From contig CAWAJU010000004.1 in NCBI GenBank assembly GCA_963782495.1, positions 124,001 through 188,000 on the forward strand: a stretch of 64,000 bases of DNA, read 5' to 3'. This document shows positions 1 through 8,153 of this stretch, one piece after another. Every line of letters begins with the position of its first letter. The first letter of the stretch is position 1. Below the pieces are notes generated by a model that was not told where the DNA came from, did no database searches, and saw only the letters and a program-made list of their open reading frames with translations. This DNA is from DASQBT01 sp963782495 (GTDB lineage: Bacteria; Pseudomonadota; Gammaproteobacteria; Burkholderiales; Thiobacillaceae). The translations under genes were made by a program, and so were the position numbers.

Positions 1-254
1 CTTACCGGCGCGGGAAATGCACCAAACACCGCACCGCTCCGCGGGTCGATGCGCACGATGTCGCCGATACCGGGTTGAGCTCCCAACCATGGGCATGGCG
101 TTCGCATTGAGGCTTGCTCCCGCAGCATGCATAGCGCGAGCAAGCGGCGGCAGGAAGGTCGAGTGAAAAGGGCCATTTGGACGCCTCCGTTGGTTGTTCG
201 CATGGTCAGGAATTCGATGGCCGAGCGGGTTGCATCGTGGCGGCAAGCCGGACC

Positions 255-427
255 GACGCCGCGCGGCCATTTCCAGCCTTGCCGCCATCAGCGCAAGCCC
301 GGCGATTCCAGCAGAGTCAGGCTCGATGGTTCGGGCACAGGCACGACGCCAGTGCGGCCTCCCGCGTCCACGAGCCAGCCGTTGTTCTCCGCGCTCAGGA
401 TCATCTGCGGCGCCAATGACGTCAAAG
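255..427 (-). pseudogene. PEP-CTERM protein C-terminal remnant
   Basis: Read on the minus strand, this stretch encodes a short piece ending in the PEP-CTERM sorting signature VPVPEPSSLTLL. The frame then breaks. With one base added after LL the reading continues as GIAGLALMAAR and a basic tail, the usual hydrophobic segment and charged end of an exosortase substrate. No start codon or N-terminal domain belongs to it, because the upstream DNA is occupied by another gene. I read it as a truncated, frameshifted leftover. Positions 1-250 show no gene I can support. Confidence 0.5.
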
Positions 428-464
428 CGGGGGACACCGGCCACGGCGGGTCACCGGCATGAAT

Positions 465-483
465 ATCGTGTCTGGCCCCATTT
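465..483 (+). repeat. 19-bp direct repeat, copy 1
   Basis: The sequence ATCGTGTCTGGCCCCATTT matches 17 of 19 bases at 909-927 in the same orientation. The two copies bracket the small membrane-protein gene at 493-879 with little spare DNA on either side, as expected for a small inserted cassette or for dispersed repeats picked up around a gene. Confidence 0.6.
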
Positions 484-492
484 CTTCTCCGA

Positions 493-879
493 TCAGTTTC
501 GCGTCGCTGCGAATCGGAGGAAGCTGCCATAAAGGGCCGAGAAGATCAGGTCGCCGACGACGCCTATGAGGATGAGGGCGGGTATTTCCCCGGGACGCGC
601 GAGGAAGAAGTAGAGGTAGATCACGGAGAAAGAGACCTTGCCGATGATCCCGATCGGGACGAACCCTTTGTTGGCGTACATATCCCGGTAGACGGATAGC
701 ACGCCGATACCAAACGTCACGAAGAGCGCAATCCAGCAGTAATACCAGACGGGCGGGTCCGGCGGCTGGAGCTTTGAGAGGCCAAAGACAAAGGGCATTA
801 ACAGCACGAGCACGGCTCCGCCGACGATGTTCCACAGTGCGCTGACCAAGAACATCCTTCGATAGAATGTTTCGTTCAT
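493..879 (-). CDS. small four-helix integral membrane protein, unknown function
   Basis: Encodes 128 residues. Four hydrophobic segments are visible, at about residues 9-31, 45-65, 75-95 and 100-118, with short polar links and no signal peptide, so this is most likely an inner-membrane protein. I do not recognise the family. It lies downstream of the RHS gene in the same direction, where a cognate immunity protein is often found, but a 191-bp gap and one copy of a short direct repeat separate them. The two repeat copies at 465-483 and 909-927 frame the gene closely, so it may instead be a separately acquired cassette. Confidence 0.6.
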   Translation of the reverse strand: MNETFYRRMFLVSALWNIVGGAVLVLLMPFVFGLSKLQPPDPPVWYYCWIALFVTFGIGVLSVYRDMYANKGFVPIGIIGKVSFSVIYLYFFLARPGEIPALILIGVVGDLIFSALYGSFLRFAATRN

Positions 880-908
880 TGGCTATCCGCCCGCACGGCA
901 TCAGAGAA

Positions 909-927
909 ATCGTATCTGACCCCATTT
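909..927 (+). repeat. 19-bp direct repeat, copy 2
   Basis: ATCGTATCTGACCCCATTT, 17 of 19 bases identical to the copy at 465-483. It sits between the end of the RHS gene and the start of the small membrane-protein gene. Confidence 0.6.
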
Positions 928-1070
928 ATTGTTAATCGGTGAACCTGGGCAGGAAATAGGTCTTGCGCCTGCGGCGCAATGAATTCGCTCGCCCTATTGA
1001 CCGGGGTCGGCTAATGGGTGACCCCGACGTCCACTCTCCTTCTGTGTGTTGTGGGCCTGTGGTTTGGAAG

Positions 1071-4000
1071 TTATTTGGGCCAATCATACTTTTCTGGACA
1101 GCAGCAACTCGTCCTGAAGACCCACACGCGCGAACCAGAAGGTTGCCCAGGGGCTGGCATTTTATTGGAGGGCTTTCCCCAGCTTAAAGTGGAATCCCAG
1201 AACCACGTAGTAGAAAAATAATGCCTAGGGCAGTTGCGTATCGTACCCTCCCCGTTTACATGTACCCATTCATCAACAACGTAAAAGCACCTTCGAATCC
1301 ACCTGTACGGCTTGCCTCCTTGCAGAATTATCCCCGGGAGCGTTGGGATGATTAGTTTTGCCCAAGGTCCGCAATTGCCGCCTGTATAGTCGAATGCGGT
1401 CCATGTAGTACAGCCCTCGCCGTAAGGATCTAAGGACGAAATTGGCCGTGAACGAACGTATTCGTAAAGATTCCCGTCAGGCGAGCCAAGAAGCTCCAAC
1501 GGATCCCTCTCCAAAAACCTCCCCTTCAACGAATCGTAATACCGCGCCCGATAGTAATACAGCCCCGACTCCTCATCCAACTGCCGCCCCGTGAACATCC
1601 ACGGATTCCCAATCGCACTCCTTGGCCGATCCACATCCCACACCGGCACCAGCGTCCCTGACGCATCCGTGATGGTCGCGAAGCCGTAGGCATCGTAGCT
1701 GTAGCGCTCGGCCACGTTCGCGGCGCTGTCCGTCACCGCCGCCACTGACCACAGGGCGTTCTGGTGGTAGTAGTAGGTCTGCCCGCCGCGGTCCATGGTC
1801 AGCACTTCGTCGATGTAGTTGCCGTAGACGTAGGTGGCCAGGGTCGCGCCGCCCGTGTCCTGCTCCTCGATGATGCGCGCATCGTCGTAGAAGTAGCGGG
1901 TTTCGAACGGCGTGCCGGTGAGGTTGGCGATCTTCGCGATGCGGCGGCTCAGGGCGTCGTAGCGGTACTGGCCCATGACGCGGCTGTCGGAGAGGCGCGT
2001 GACGCGGGTCAGGCGGTTCTCCTCGTCGAAGGCGTATTGGTAGCGCGGGTCTTGCTTGAGATTGCCGTTGCTGTCGTAGGTGAGCGGCGCGCCGTTGATG
2101 GAGGTGATTTCGTTCACCGTGTTGTGGGTGCGGGTCTGGGCGACGCCGTTGACGACCCAGCTATCCCAGTTGCCGACCTTGTCCAGGTTGTACTGGTTCT
2201 GCGTCGTGGGCACGGGCACGGTGGAACCGACCAGGTTGCCGACCTTGTAGTCGATGAGCCGGTAGAGGTCGTCGTACTGGTAGGCCTCGGAGTGCGGCGT
2301 GTCGTGCAGCTTTTGCTCGAAGCGCTTGTTGCCTTCCTTGTCGTACTCGTAGTGGAAGCCGGCGATCAGAGTTGCGCCGTGGTTGTGGTTCAGGTCGGTG
2401 ATCCAGTTGTTGGGGTTGTAGGTATAGGTGGCCACCGCGCCGTTGCGATAGGTCCGGTTGGTGACCCGGTTGCCCAGGTCGTAGGTGTACTGGACGACGG
2501 GCGGCGGCGAGCCGGCGTCGTCTATGGTGTCGAGCAGTGCCCGGGGGTCGGTGTGCTCGACGATCTGGCGGCCGCCGGGGTAGGTGACGGTGCGGGTGCG
2601 GCCGGGGATGTTATAGACGTAGTCCACGGCCTTGCCGTTCTGGGTGGTGTGGGTGACCCGGTTGGCGCCGTCGTAGAGGAAGGTGTCCAGCCAGCCGTCC
2701 CGCTCGGCCGTGAGCATGCGGCCGGAGAGGTCGTAGGTCATGTTGTCCGCGGGGCTGACCGGATAGCTGCGCTGCGCGAGGAAGTACAGGTCGCTGTACT
2801 GGTAGTGGGTGACCTGGCCCTTCTGGTCGGTGCGGGTGAGGAGGTTGCCCACGCCATCGTAGGTGAAGTGGCGGGTGTTGGGCGCCGGGTCGGGATAGGT
2901 CTCCTGCACCAGGCGGTTGATGCCGTCATAGGCGTAGCGGGTGGTTTCGCAGTCGGCAGGCGGGGTGGCGCCGTTGCAGGCGGCTGGCGAGCTGCCGTCC
3001 TTGGCGCTGGTCAGGGCCGTGACGTTGCCCACGTGGTCGTAGTCGGTCTTGGTCCAGATGTCGTCGACGTCCACCACGGTGCAGTCCGTATCGCCCACCT
3101 TCTTCACGTCCAGGGTCCGGCGGTTGATGTTGTCGTAGTTATCGCAGGTGGCATGGCCTTCGCGGTCGGTGACCTGGGTGAGATTGCCCACCGGATCGTA
3201 ACTATAGAAGGTACTCTGGCCCAGGGCGTCGGTGACCTGGATGAGGCGGTAGATGGCGTCGTAGGCGTTGGTCGTGCCGTTGCCGTTGCCGTCCTTCTCG
3301 GTAAGCCGGTTGCCTTCCGGGTCATAGCTGTAGTTGGCCACCCGGCCCACGCTGTCGTCCACCTGGATCAGGCGGTCCAGGGCGTCGTAACTGTTGGTGG
3401 TGACGTTGAGGTTGGGGGCAGTGACGGTGATGACATTGCCCACGCCGTCGTAGTCGGTGAGGGTCATGTCGCCGGCGGCGTTGGTCTGCTTCACGACACG
3501 GTTGAGGCCATCGTAGAAGTAGCTGGTGGCGTTGCCGTTGGGCTCGGTCAGGGTGAGCCGGTTGCCGTTGGCGTCGTAGCTGTAGCGGGTGACGGCATCA
3601 TCGGTGTCGATGGAATCAGCCGTGTCAGTCTGCTTGCGGATCTGGCACACGAGGCGGTCCAGCCCGTCGTACTTGAAGTAGGTGACCTTGCCGTTGGCGT
3701 CGATCTGCCGGGTCACCAGGGAGGAGCCGAGGGTCGGGCCGGTGATGCCGGGACACAGCGGGCTGGGCACGGTCATGCCGACCCGCTCGTATTCGATCTG
3801 GGTGAGGTCGCTCTGCGCGTCCAGGCTGGTCACACGGCGGTTCAGGGCATCGTAGGTATAGGTGGTGCAATGGCCGTTGGCGTCGCATTCCTTAAGCAGG
3901 TTGCCCACGGGGTCGTAGCCGCGCGTGCTCATGTTACTTAGGGCATCGGTGGTCTTGATGAGCCGGTTCTGCACGTCGTACTGGAAGCTCGTGGTGTGGC

Positions 4001-5774
4001 CGTTCTTGTCCGTCATCTTCACCCGGTTGTCGTTGCCGTCGTAGCTCTGGGTGGTGGACTGGCCTAGGGCGTCGGTGGTGTTGGTGAGCCGCTGGCGCAG
4101 GTCGTACTGGAACTTGGTGACGTGGCCGTTGCGGTCGGTGACCTGCACCCGGTTGCCTTGTCCATCGTAGGCGTAGCGGGTGATCGCGCCGGCTGGGTCG
4201 GTTTCCGCGACGAGGCGGTTCAGCCCGTCGTAGGTGTAGGTGGTCGCATGGCCGTTGGCGTCGATGCGGGTCTTGCGATTGCCCACGGCATCGTACGTGT
4301 AGGTGGTGTCGTCGCCCAGCGCATCGGTGGTCTTGACGAGGTTGCCGAAGGCGTCGTACTGGTGGTGGGTGACGTTGCCGTTCTTGTCGATTTCCGTCAG
4401 AACATTGCCGTGGCTGTCATAAGTCCACTGCCGCATTCCGCCCAGGGGGTCGGTTTCCTTGATGCGGTTGCCGTTGGCGGGGTCGATGGTGTAGGTAGTC
4501 AGCCGGCCGTTGGGGTCGGTCATGCTGGTCATCTGGTTGAACACCGGCTCGTAGGTCCAGGTGGTGACATGGCCCAGGGCGTCGGTCTGCTTGATGAGAT
4601 TGCCCCGGCCGTCGTATTCATAATGCGTGGTGTGGCCGTCGGCGTCGGTCATGGACGCGACATTCAGCGTTGCAGGGTCGTAGGTGTAATTGGTCACGGC
4701 GCCATCAGGCGCGCGGACGCGGGTGATATAGCCATTGGCGTCGTAGTCGTACCGCCAGACCTTGCCGTTTCCGTCGGTGCGCGAGGTGGTCGACGGCACG
4801 TAGGTTCGCATCATCTGCATGGCCAGGGCGATGTTGTCGGTTGCCCAGTTGCTGGTATTGGTTTGACTGAACAGCTTGGCCCCGGCGCCGTCGGTGACAG
4901 AGATTGGCTTGTCCACCCTGTAGCCGAACGTGAAGCTGCGCCCGTCCTTGTCCACCTTCCGAGTGATCTGATACAGGGCATTGGTGGTGTAAGTGACGGT
5001 CTTTCCCGTCGGGTCGGTGATGGTCAGCAGGCGGGTATTGGTGGAATCGTAGTGCAGCGTGGTCACCCGCCCGAGCGGATCGGTAATGGTGGCGAGCTTG
5101 TGACCGGCGTTATAGGCCAGCGTCAGGCTGCGACCATAGGCGTTGGTGATGTGGGTGAGCAGGCCGCCACTGTATGTGAGGGTAGTGGTGTTGCCCATGC
5201 GGTCCGTCATCTTCTGCAGCCAGTACACCAACTGGCCGTTGACGGCGGGGCTACCCGGAACCTGCGCATAGTCCTCGGTTGAGCCGTCCTTGAATGCAAG
5301 CGTGAACCCCGTCGCCGTGCGCTTGAGGGTCGTGAAATAACCCTCGGTCGAGGCAAAGCTTGAAGGCCCCGCGGGAGTGAACTTCTGCACCCGTCCATCT
5401 CCGTCGAAACGGAACATCTCCAAGCGTTGGTTGAACAGGAAGACGTTGTAGCTGTGAGTCCACCCGTAGCCCATGAGGGTGTTCACACGCCCGTTGGAGC
5501 CGTCCGCGAGATTGCTGTTGTAGGTGAGGTCAACACCGATGGCGGCGCCGCTGCCGCCGGTGATGCCGGGGATCGCAGCGGTTTCGATCAGATCGCCTTC
5601 GGACATGCTGGTCGCGGTGCCGGACGCAGTGTTGCCTGGCATGTTTGTCGGTTTGTTACCGCACGTCGGACATACCGGCGCCACTCCCCCAAGGTATTTG
5701 GCTTCGGCAGGCCCGGCCAGGAAAGCAAGGGCGGCAACGAAAGTGCAAATTGTGATCAGGATTCTGTTCGGCAT
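1071..5774 (-). CDS. secreted RHS/YD-repeat protein with variable C-terminal tip
   Basis: Encodes 1,567 residues. An N-terminal signal peptide (hydrophobic stretch to about residue 25, AEA cleavage region) is followed by a short Cys-containing linker and then more than 1,000 residues of YD repeats of the form YDxxGN and YDxLNRL. These wrap into the hollow shell of RHS/tc-toxin proteins. The RHS-associated core is visible near the end (GRQLDEESGLYYYRARYYD, then the DPYG motif). After it comes a unique tip of about 113 residues with seven cysteines, including a CCC triplet, which I cannot assign to a toxin family. RHS proteins often carry toxic tips with an adjacent immunity gene; the 128-residue membrane protein downstream is the only candidate. 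A GGAG ribosome-binding site precedes the start. Long open frames on the opposite strand are mirror images of the repeats. Confidence 0.9.
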   Translation of the reverse strand: MPNRILITICTFVAALAFLAGPAEAKYLGGVAPVCPTCGNKPTNMPGNTASGTATSMSEGDLIETAAIPGITGGSGAAIGVDLTYNSNLADGSNGRVNTLMGYGWTHSYNVFLFNQRLEMFRFDGDGRVQKFTPAGPSSFASTEGYFTTLKRTATGFTLAFKDGSTEDYAQVPGSPAVNGQLVYWLQKMTDRMGNTTTLTYSGGLLTHITNAYGRSLTLAYNAGHKLATITDPLGRVTTLHYDSTNTRLLTITDPTGKTVTYTTNALYQITRKVDKDGRSFTFGYRVDKPISVTDGAGAKLFSQTNTSNWATDNIALAMQMMRTYVPSTTSRTDGNGKVWRYDYDANGYITRVRAPDGAVTNYTYDPATLNVASMTDADGHTTHYEYDGRGNLIKQTDALGHVTTWTYEPVFNQMTSMTDPNGRLTTYTIDPANGNRIKETDPLGGMRQWTYDSHGNVLTEIDKNGNVTHHQYDAFGNLVKTTDALGDDTTYTYDAVGNRKTRIDANGHATTYTYDGLNRLVAETDPAGAITRYAYDGQGNRVQVTDRNGHVTKFQYDLRQRLTNTTDALGQSTTQSYDGNDNRVKMTDKNGHTTSFQYDVQNRLIKTTDALSNMSTRGYDPVGNLLKECDANGHCTTYTYDALNRRVTSLDAQSDLTQIEYERVGMTVPSPLCPGITGPTLGSSLVTRQIDANGKVTYFKYDGLDRLVCQIRKQTDTADSIDTDDAVTRYSYDANGNRLTLTEPNGNATSYFYDGLNRVVKQTNAAGDMTLTDYDGVGNVITVTAPNLNVTTNSYDALDRLIQVDDSVGRVANYSYDPEGNRLTEKDGNGNGTTNAYDAIYRLIQVTDALGQSTFYSYDPVGNLTQVTDREGHATCDNYDNINRRTLDVKKVGDTDCTVVDVDDIWTKTDYDHVGNVTALTSAKDGSSPAACNGATPPADCETTRYAYDGINRLVQETYPDPAPNTRHFTYDGVGNLLTRTDQKGQVTHYQYSDLYFLAQRSYPVSPADNMTYDLSGRMLTAERDGWLDTFLYDGANRVTHTTQNGKAVDYVYNIPGRTRTVTYPGGRQIVEHTDPRALLDTIDDAGSPPPVVQYTYDLGNRVTNRTYRNGAVATYTYNPNNWITDLNHNHGATLIAGFHYEYDKEGNKRFEQKLHDTPHSEAYQYDDLYRLIDYKVGNLVGSTVPVPTTQNQYNLDKVGNWDSWVVNGVAQTRTHNTVNEITSINGAPLTYDSNGNLKQDPRYQYAFDEENRLTRVTRLSDSRVMGQYRYDALSRRIAKIANLTGTPFETRYFYDDARIIEEQDTGGATLATYVYGNYIDEVLTMDRGGQTYYYHQNALWSVAAVTDSAANVAERYSYDAYGFATITDASGTLVPVWDVDRPRSAIGNPWMFTGRQLDEESGLYYYRARYYDSLKGRFLERDPLELLGSPDGNLYEYVRSRPISSLDPYGEGCTTWTAFDYTGGNCGPWAKLIIPTLPGIILQGGKPYRWIRRCFYVVDEWVHVNGEGTIRNCPRHYFSTTWFWDSTLSWGKPSNKMPAPGQPSGSRVWVFRTSCCCPEKYDWPK

Positions 5775-5807
5775 GGCGGTGCTCCGTGCTACGCGGACTT
5801 GGACATT

Positions 5808-6641
5808 TCAGACGCGGCGATATTTGCTCGCCAGAAGGGGTACAACGAGGGCCAGCAGCCACAGCGTCGAGGGCTCCGGCGCGTTGTAGACCTGCATCTC
5901 GGCATCGGCTCCATTGAGCAGGGTGTAAGCCGTCCCGTACTGCAGCTGGATGGTATTGGTGAGCAAAAGGTCGCTCGCCCCCTCCTGATGCGAATCCATG
6001 GGGCCGATGCTCTGATCCTTGACGAGCCAGTTGACAACCACGAAACCCACGTCTTGCCCGTAGAGTTCCTGGTCGAAAGCCGCCGCGGCTTCGGCGAACT
6101 GGCCGTATTGGTCGGTCTGGAGATTCAAGGCATAGTCGATGAGCACATCGAACGTTACGTCGACCGGGGCTCCCGTCGGCCCGCCTAGGATCTGAAAGTA
6201 GCTCATCGCAACGGGATCATTTGCGTCGCGGAGGACCGTGCTGCGGCCTTGGGCATAGGCGCTGCCGGTGATCATGCCTGGTATGTTGCCGTCGGCGACC
6301 GCGGCGCCGGAGACGTCCAGGTAAGGCGGCGTTGGCGCCGGGTCGGTCGCCATGCCTTGAGCGCCTTGGGGCGTTGCCCATGTGACGAAGGCGCTGTTGG
6401 TGGCGGTATCGGGGCCATTAAGTGTGTCATCAAGGGGAGAAGCGGACTGGCCCAGGGAATTGTCTGCATGGGCGTGGGCCTGCAGGATCCACGGCCCGGT
6501 GAATTGCACGGTTCCCGCTGACGGCGTGATGGCCAGGTCGTGGAAGGTCAGATCAGCATGGGCAATTGCCGTGGCCAAGGCGGGCGTTGTGCCCAGACCA
6601 AGCACGGTCGCGAGGCAGGTCGCTGCCAGCCGCGCGTACAA
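5808..6641 (-). CDS. PEP-CTERM sorting domain protein (start uncertain)
   Basis: Encodes 277 residues from a TTG codon. There is a hydrophobic export signal (LAATCLATVLGLGTTPALA), a beta-rich middle without a recognised domain, and a C-terminal sorting signal APEPSTLWLLALVVPLLASKYRRV split into PEP motif, hydrophobic segment and basic end. Such proteins are exported, processed by exosortase and held at the envelope or in the matrix; the exosortase is not in this window. The start is doubtful: a strong AAGGAGG site precedes an ATG at 6729, and that reading (MKRLAFVRRF...) enters this frame only through a one-base shift near 6640. The true N terminus may therefore be about 29 residues longer. 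Confidence 0.75.
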   Translation of the reverse strand: MYARLAATCLATVLGLGTTPALATAIAHADLTFHDLAITPSAGTVQFTGPWILQAHAHADNSLGQSASPLDDTLNGPDTATNSAFVTWATPQGAQGMATDPAPTPPYLDVSGAAVADGNIPGMITGSAYAQGRSTVLRDANDPVAMSYFQILGGPTGAPVDVTFDVLIDYALNLQTDQYGQFAEAAAAFDQELYGQDVGFVVVNWLVKDQSIGPMDSHQEGASDLLLTNTIQLQYGTAYTLLNGADAEMQVYNAPEPSTLWLLALVVPLLASKYRRV

Positions 6642-6775
6642 GCCCGGCCATCAATCCTGTATGCAGTGGCGAATATTCTTCAGCCAAAGCGGTGTGCCGG
6701 AATCGTCGCACAAATGCCAGTCGTTTCATGTCATCCTCCTTCATGATGCTCTCACCCCCAATCCATTGCTGTTGG

Positions 6776-7636
6776 CTACAAAGGGAACGTCGCGCCGATG
6801 GCGGTATTTCCACCCCACCCCATCGGCCCAAACCCCACCGCGATCAAGGCCAGCGTTCCCGGCTCCGGCAATATCGCCGGCAGCAAAGTCAACTGAGACT
6901 GCGTTTGCGTCCCGGAGAAGATGAAACTTGTCACCACTCCGCCACTCCCCGCGATGACGCCGGTAAACATGCCCGACGTCGTGTCGACGGCGAAATCCAC
7001 GCTGTTGGGCGAAGGGGTGAAGGACCAGGGTGCATTGCTGGTCGTGAACTGATCGGTGAATCCGATGACCTGAGTGTTAAAGGCGTTGTGCGCTTCGGTC
7101 AGGGTGATCCTGGAAACGACGTCAATGCTCGCGTCGAACGTGCCGCCATCGATGCCGGTGCGGTTGATGGTCATAGTGCCGGTGTCCAGCCCAAGGGACG
7201 CGGGGTCCAGTTCCACGAACACGTCAAAGAACGAGTTGAACGCCGGAATCGGGTTGGTGCTCTTGAGAGATAACCTGGTCATGGTGATCGTCACCGTGCC
7301 CGAGTCGCCCACGTTGGGCAGCGGTAGCGCGGCATCGCGGTGGATGACCGCGGAGGTGGTGCCGGAACCGACGGCGTTGCCGGTCACCTCGACCTCTCCG
7401 ATGCCGGGGACGTCGAAGAAATACCCTTCGCTCAGTCCCATGTACATGTCGGCGATGTTGGGGTCATCCACGGCCACGGCTCGGACGGCCGTTGCGCCCA
7501 ACAATGACAGGGCGAGGACGGCTGCGGCCGCGTTAGCGAGACGCAGCGCGGAGTGGGCCGCACACCTGAAGGTCCGGCATCGGGCAAGGCGTTTCCTGGA
7601 CCATGCCCGATCGATCAGCCAAATTGAGATGCCCAT
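6776..7636 (-). CDS. PEP-CTERM protein, frameshifted near its end
   Basis: Encodes 286 residues as read: a long N-terminal signal (hydrophobic AAAAVLALSLLGATAVRA), a beta-sandwich-like body, and the sorting motif LPEPGTLALIAVGFG. The expected basic tail is missing; the frame runs into GGNTAIGATFPL. Dropping one G in the run GGGGTGGGGTGG near 6805 restores WKYRHRRDVPF, a typical PEP-CTERM tail. The restored stop is at 6741, directly at the AAGGAGG site of the next gene. That tight fit argues the break is a sequencing error or a very recent mutation. The start has an AGGGGG-type ribosome-binding site. Confidence 0.75.
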   Translation of the reverse strand: MGISIWLIDRAWSRKRLARCRTFRCAAHSALRLANAAAAVLALSLLGATAVRAVAVDDPNIADMYMGLSEGYFFDVPGIGEVEVTGNAVGSGTTSAVIHRDAALPLPNVGDSGTVTITMTRLSLKSTNPIPAFNSFFDVFVELDPASLGLDTGTMTINRTGIDGGTFDASIDVVSRITLTEAHNAFNTQVIGFTDQFTTSNAPWSFTPSPNSVDFAVDTTSGMFTGVIAGSGGVVTSFIFSGTQTQSQLTLLPAILPEPGTLALIAVGFGPMGWGGNTAIGATFPL

Positions 7637-8153
7637 CTCGCCCCCTCTGATTCAGAAGTTCAAGGGCGTTGCCTGATGTGGTGTTTCCGGAGTGTCGTCA
7701 TGTCGCCTCCCTAACTCGAATTCAAACCACGAGCAAACCCGAGGCCGTCAAGGGCCCTGGGCGAGTACAACTCCAACTCCGGCAGGCCCGAGAGGGCCCG
7801 ATTGATTATTGTGGGCGGGACAGCAAGCGAGGTCCCGTAAAGGAGAACATGGCCGGAAGAATGGGGAGCGCATGGCTACCCGAGCTCCCGGCTTGTTGTT
7901 TGATAAGTGCCGAGATGCAAATAAAGAAATCGCTTAATCCAGCAAGCAAGACGCATGCCGGTTCGATCCATTGTTCTGGCATTTCATGGGGTTGGTGCCT
8001 TGTGTTCAGCCGCTGTCGAAGACGGATTCCGGCCAGTTGTAAAGAATATCGACACGCATGAAAGGGTTATTACCTAGGCTTGTTGGCTCCGGCCGCTGGT
8101 AAGGTTGGATTGCCACGCTTCGCCGCAATGACAGGGTGGCCGCCGGCTCACCG
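7637..8153. other. 517-bp gap without a gene
   Basis: No coding sequence is convincing here. It contains the upstream region of the PEP-CTERM gene, with a partial sigma-54-like element on the minus strand (GG at 7746-7745 and GC at 7734-7733, 10 bases apart), a strong GGGAGG site before a 13-codon frame starting at 7701, and one copy of a dispersed repeat at 8107-8132. Confidence 0.5.
8107..8132 (+). repeat. dispersed intergenic repeat, copy 1
   Basis: GGATTGCCACGCTTCG followed by CCGCAATGAC. A near-identical element lies at 61811-61835. Both are in non-coding DNA. Short repeats of this kind (read in reverse as GTCATTGCGAGCGAAGC) are widespread in unrelated bacterial genomes. Confidence 0.6.

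Noticed and set aside
1764..5282. Long plus-strand open frames opposite the RHS gene (725 and 386 codons)
   Set aside because: They mirror the YD repeats, consist of Val/Gly/Ala-rich low-complexity sequence, and lack starts or domains. The minus-strand frame is an obvious protein.
7669..8061. 130-codon plus-strand frame in the gap before the TIR gene
   Set aside because: No ribosome-binding site or domain; it crosses a putative promoter and reads as random sequence.
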